DNA from: Tretioscincus oriximinensis
Lineage: Eukaryota; Chordata; Lepidosauria; Squamata; Gymnophthalmidae
Assembly: GCA_022410635.1 (NCBI GenBank)
Contig: JAJVDF010000205.1
Location: forward strand, 880,658-944,657
Reading direction: 5' to 3'
DNA length: 64,000 bases
The notes beneath the pieces were generated by a model. It was not told the DNA's origin and searched no databases. It was given only the letters and a program-made list of their open reading frames with translations. Both the position numbers and the translations under genes were made by a program. Positions 62,627 through 64,000 of the stretch are shown one piece after another (the stretch's first letter is position 1; every line of letters begins with the position of its first letter).

Positions 62627-64000
62627 GTAAGGAAACATAATGTGTTTGGTCTAGACNTGGCTTTATTTTCGCTAGGCTGCCACATTTAATTGCAAAGCAC
62701 CTCCTAATGTCTCGTACATGTTTTGAGGAGTGGTGGTGAGAATATTCTGTTGAAATTCAGTGTAAGACACAAGAACCTGAAAAAGCATGAGCTGTAATTG
62801 GGGTGGGGGGAGAGGGGGAGTTGGAGCCAAAGATTGGAGTAAATTCAACTTGATCTGTATTATTGCAATCAATTAGTGAGCCTGCTTAACCGTGAAGCTA
62901 AAAACATTGCGCACAGTGGTGGAGACACTTCTTTAATTAGTTGTCTTGAGTCCTAGGAAATATGCAGTTGGGAGCCTAACGGTGCTACCTAGCATAATAA
63001 AGGACTACAGAGATTACTTCTCAAGTGCCAATGATTCTTGAGCCCAAAGTCAGCTTCTGAATATTAACCCCTCCCTTCTGACACATCAAAATTCAACAAT
63101 TCTGAATCCAGACTAACACAGATACTTCTTTGAATTCTACTACAATTGAAAGCACATCAAATCTTACCAGATAACACCAGGACCCTTGCCCAGGTATAGA
63201 CAGGCATTATCATTCTGAGGAAGTGCACACAAAGGGCTATCATTCTAAAATGACTGAAGAGCCTACTATGTACTACATACCTCACAAACGACAGAAAAAG
63301 AAAATATTTAATGATCTCCATAATACCATGCTTGACCTTCACATTGATTTGTATTTCTGTTCCTATTCAGATACCCCACATGCTAATTTGCTCTTTTTTA
63401 ATGAGAAAATGCAGAAACATTAAAAGAAGAAGAGTGGGTTTTTATATTCCGCTTTTCTCAACTCGAAGGGAATCAAAGTGGCTTCTATAACCTTCAGTTC
63501 TCTTCTCAACAGTCAGCTGGCTTAAAAGATAATTAATCTTTGTAATAACCGTTATATGCATTAGCAAACTGGGACTCACCTGATTCAACGTATATGAATT
63601 TGGACTATGTTCACAAGTTTGTTCAAATGGTTTGTGTTCGTAGGAGTTGTTCTGGACTGAACATCCTGTTATTTACATGTTAATTTTTGAATGAGCCGAC
63701 AGGTCATGAACTGTTTGATTCATGTTTGTAGCCTTTTTCTGTCAAAAAGGAATGGAAAACAGCATTCATGTTTGCAAACATGTTGAAAAGTGAATGACCA
63801 GTTGTCTGAGGACCCGTTTGCCCTTAAACCCCACGAACAGCAGTTCGGTTTGGCGAACTGAACCCACAAATTGTATTTGTGCACATCCCTATATAACCTG
63901 ATTTGTCAGGTTCCTCAATGTAGTATTGGAATGGTTATGGTTGCTGGCTCCTGTGGCTCAAATAGCTAAAGCGCTGATAACTTTAAAGGCTGGGACTTCA
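62627..64000 (+). other. Intron downstream of exon 15 (partial)
   Basis: It contains a SINE A tail fragment at 63423-63516 (reverse; gtttttatattccgcttttc). The cysteine-rich C-terminal GON tail expected next was not found. Confidence 0.75.
63423..63516 (-). repeat. SINE family A tail fragment
   Basis: aagaagaagagtgggttttt, then ttctcaactcgaagggaatc and aaagtggcttctataacc match the reverse tail of family A. Confidence 0.7.

Noticed and set aside
1..64000. CRISPR array, operon, phage or other microbial system
   Set aside because: Spliced vertebrate exons and vertebrate repeats fill the window; no direct-repeat/spacer array or bacterial gene layout exists.

Overview
The window is vertebrate nuclear DNA, AT-rich and intron-rich, almost certainly from a sauropsid and most likely a squamate reptile. 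The evidence is decayed CR1- and L2-type LINEs, two families of tRNA-derived SINEs, hAT-type non-autonomous elements and palindromic fold-back repeats, around well-conserved vertebrate exons.

One gene is supported: the 3' part of ADAMTS9 on the plus strand (ADAMTS20 is the only serious alternative). Fifteen exons between 2081 and 62626 join into one open frame of 2256 nt (752 codons) with no stop and with GT/AG borders throughout. Exon 1 holds the end of one thrombospondin type-1 repeat (TSR). Exons 2-10 carry nine consecutive TSRs, and exons 11-15 carry most of the GON domain. The propeptide, protease, disintegrin and first TSRs lie upstream of the window. The last coding exon or exons, stop codon and 3' UTR lie downstream.

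Layout: 1-2080 is upstream intron. At 2081-6748 five exons are closely spaced. At 6749-31759 is a 25-kb intron with hAT, L2, SINE and palindromic repeats, an unexplained 187-codon minus-strand ORF (13792-14355) and a weak promoter-like patch near 9236-9410. At 31760-55921 four TSR exons are separated by 5-11 kb introns rich in repeats, including two minus-strand CR1 reverse-transcriptase remnants. At 57271-62626 are the last TSR and the GON exons. At 62627-64000 is intron.

No RNA gene, CRISPR array, operon or novel multi-gene system is visible. The most notable local structure is at the first GON exon. A 117-bp hairpin-bearing insertion is flanked by a 15-bp direct repeat that contains the splice acceptor, giving two identical acceptor cores 132 bp apart. 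Use of the upstream one would run into an in-frame stop before the GON domain. The two copies of a GC-rich hAT-like element, each with its own 8-bp target duplication, are also clear.
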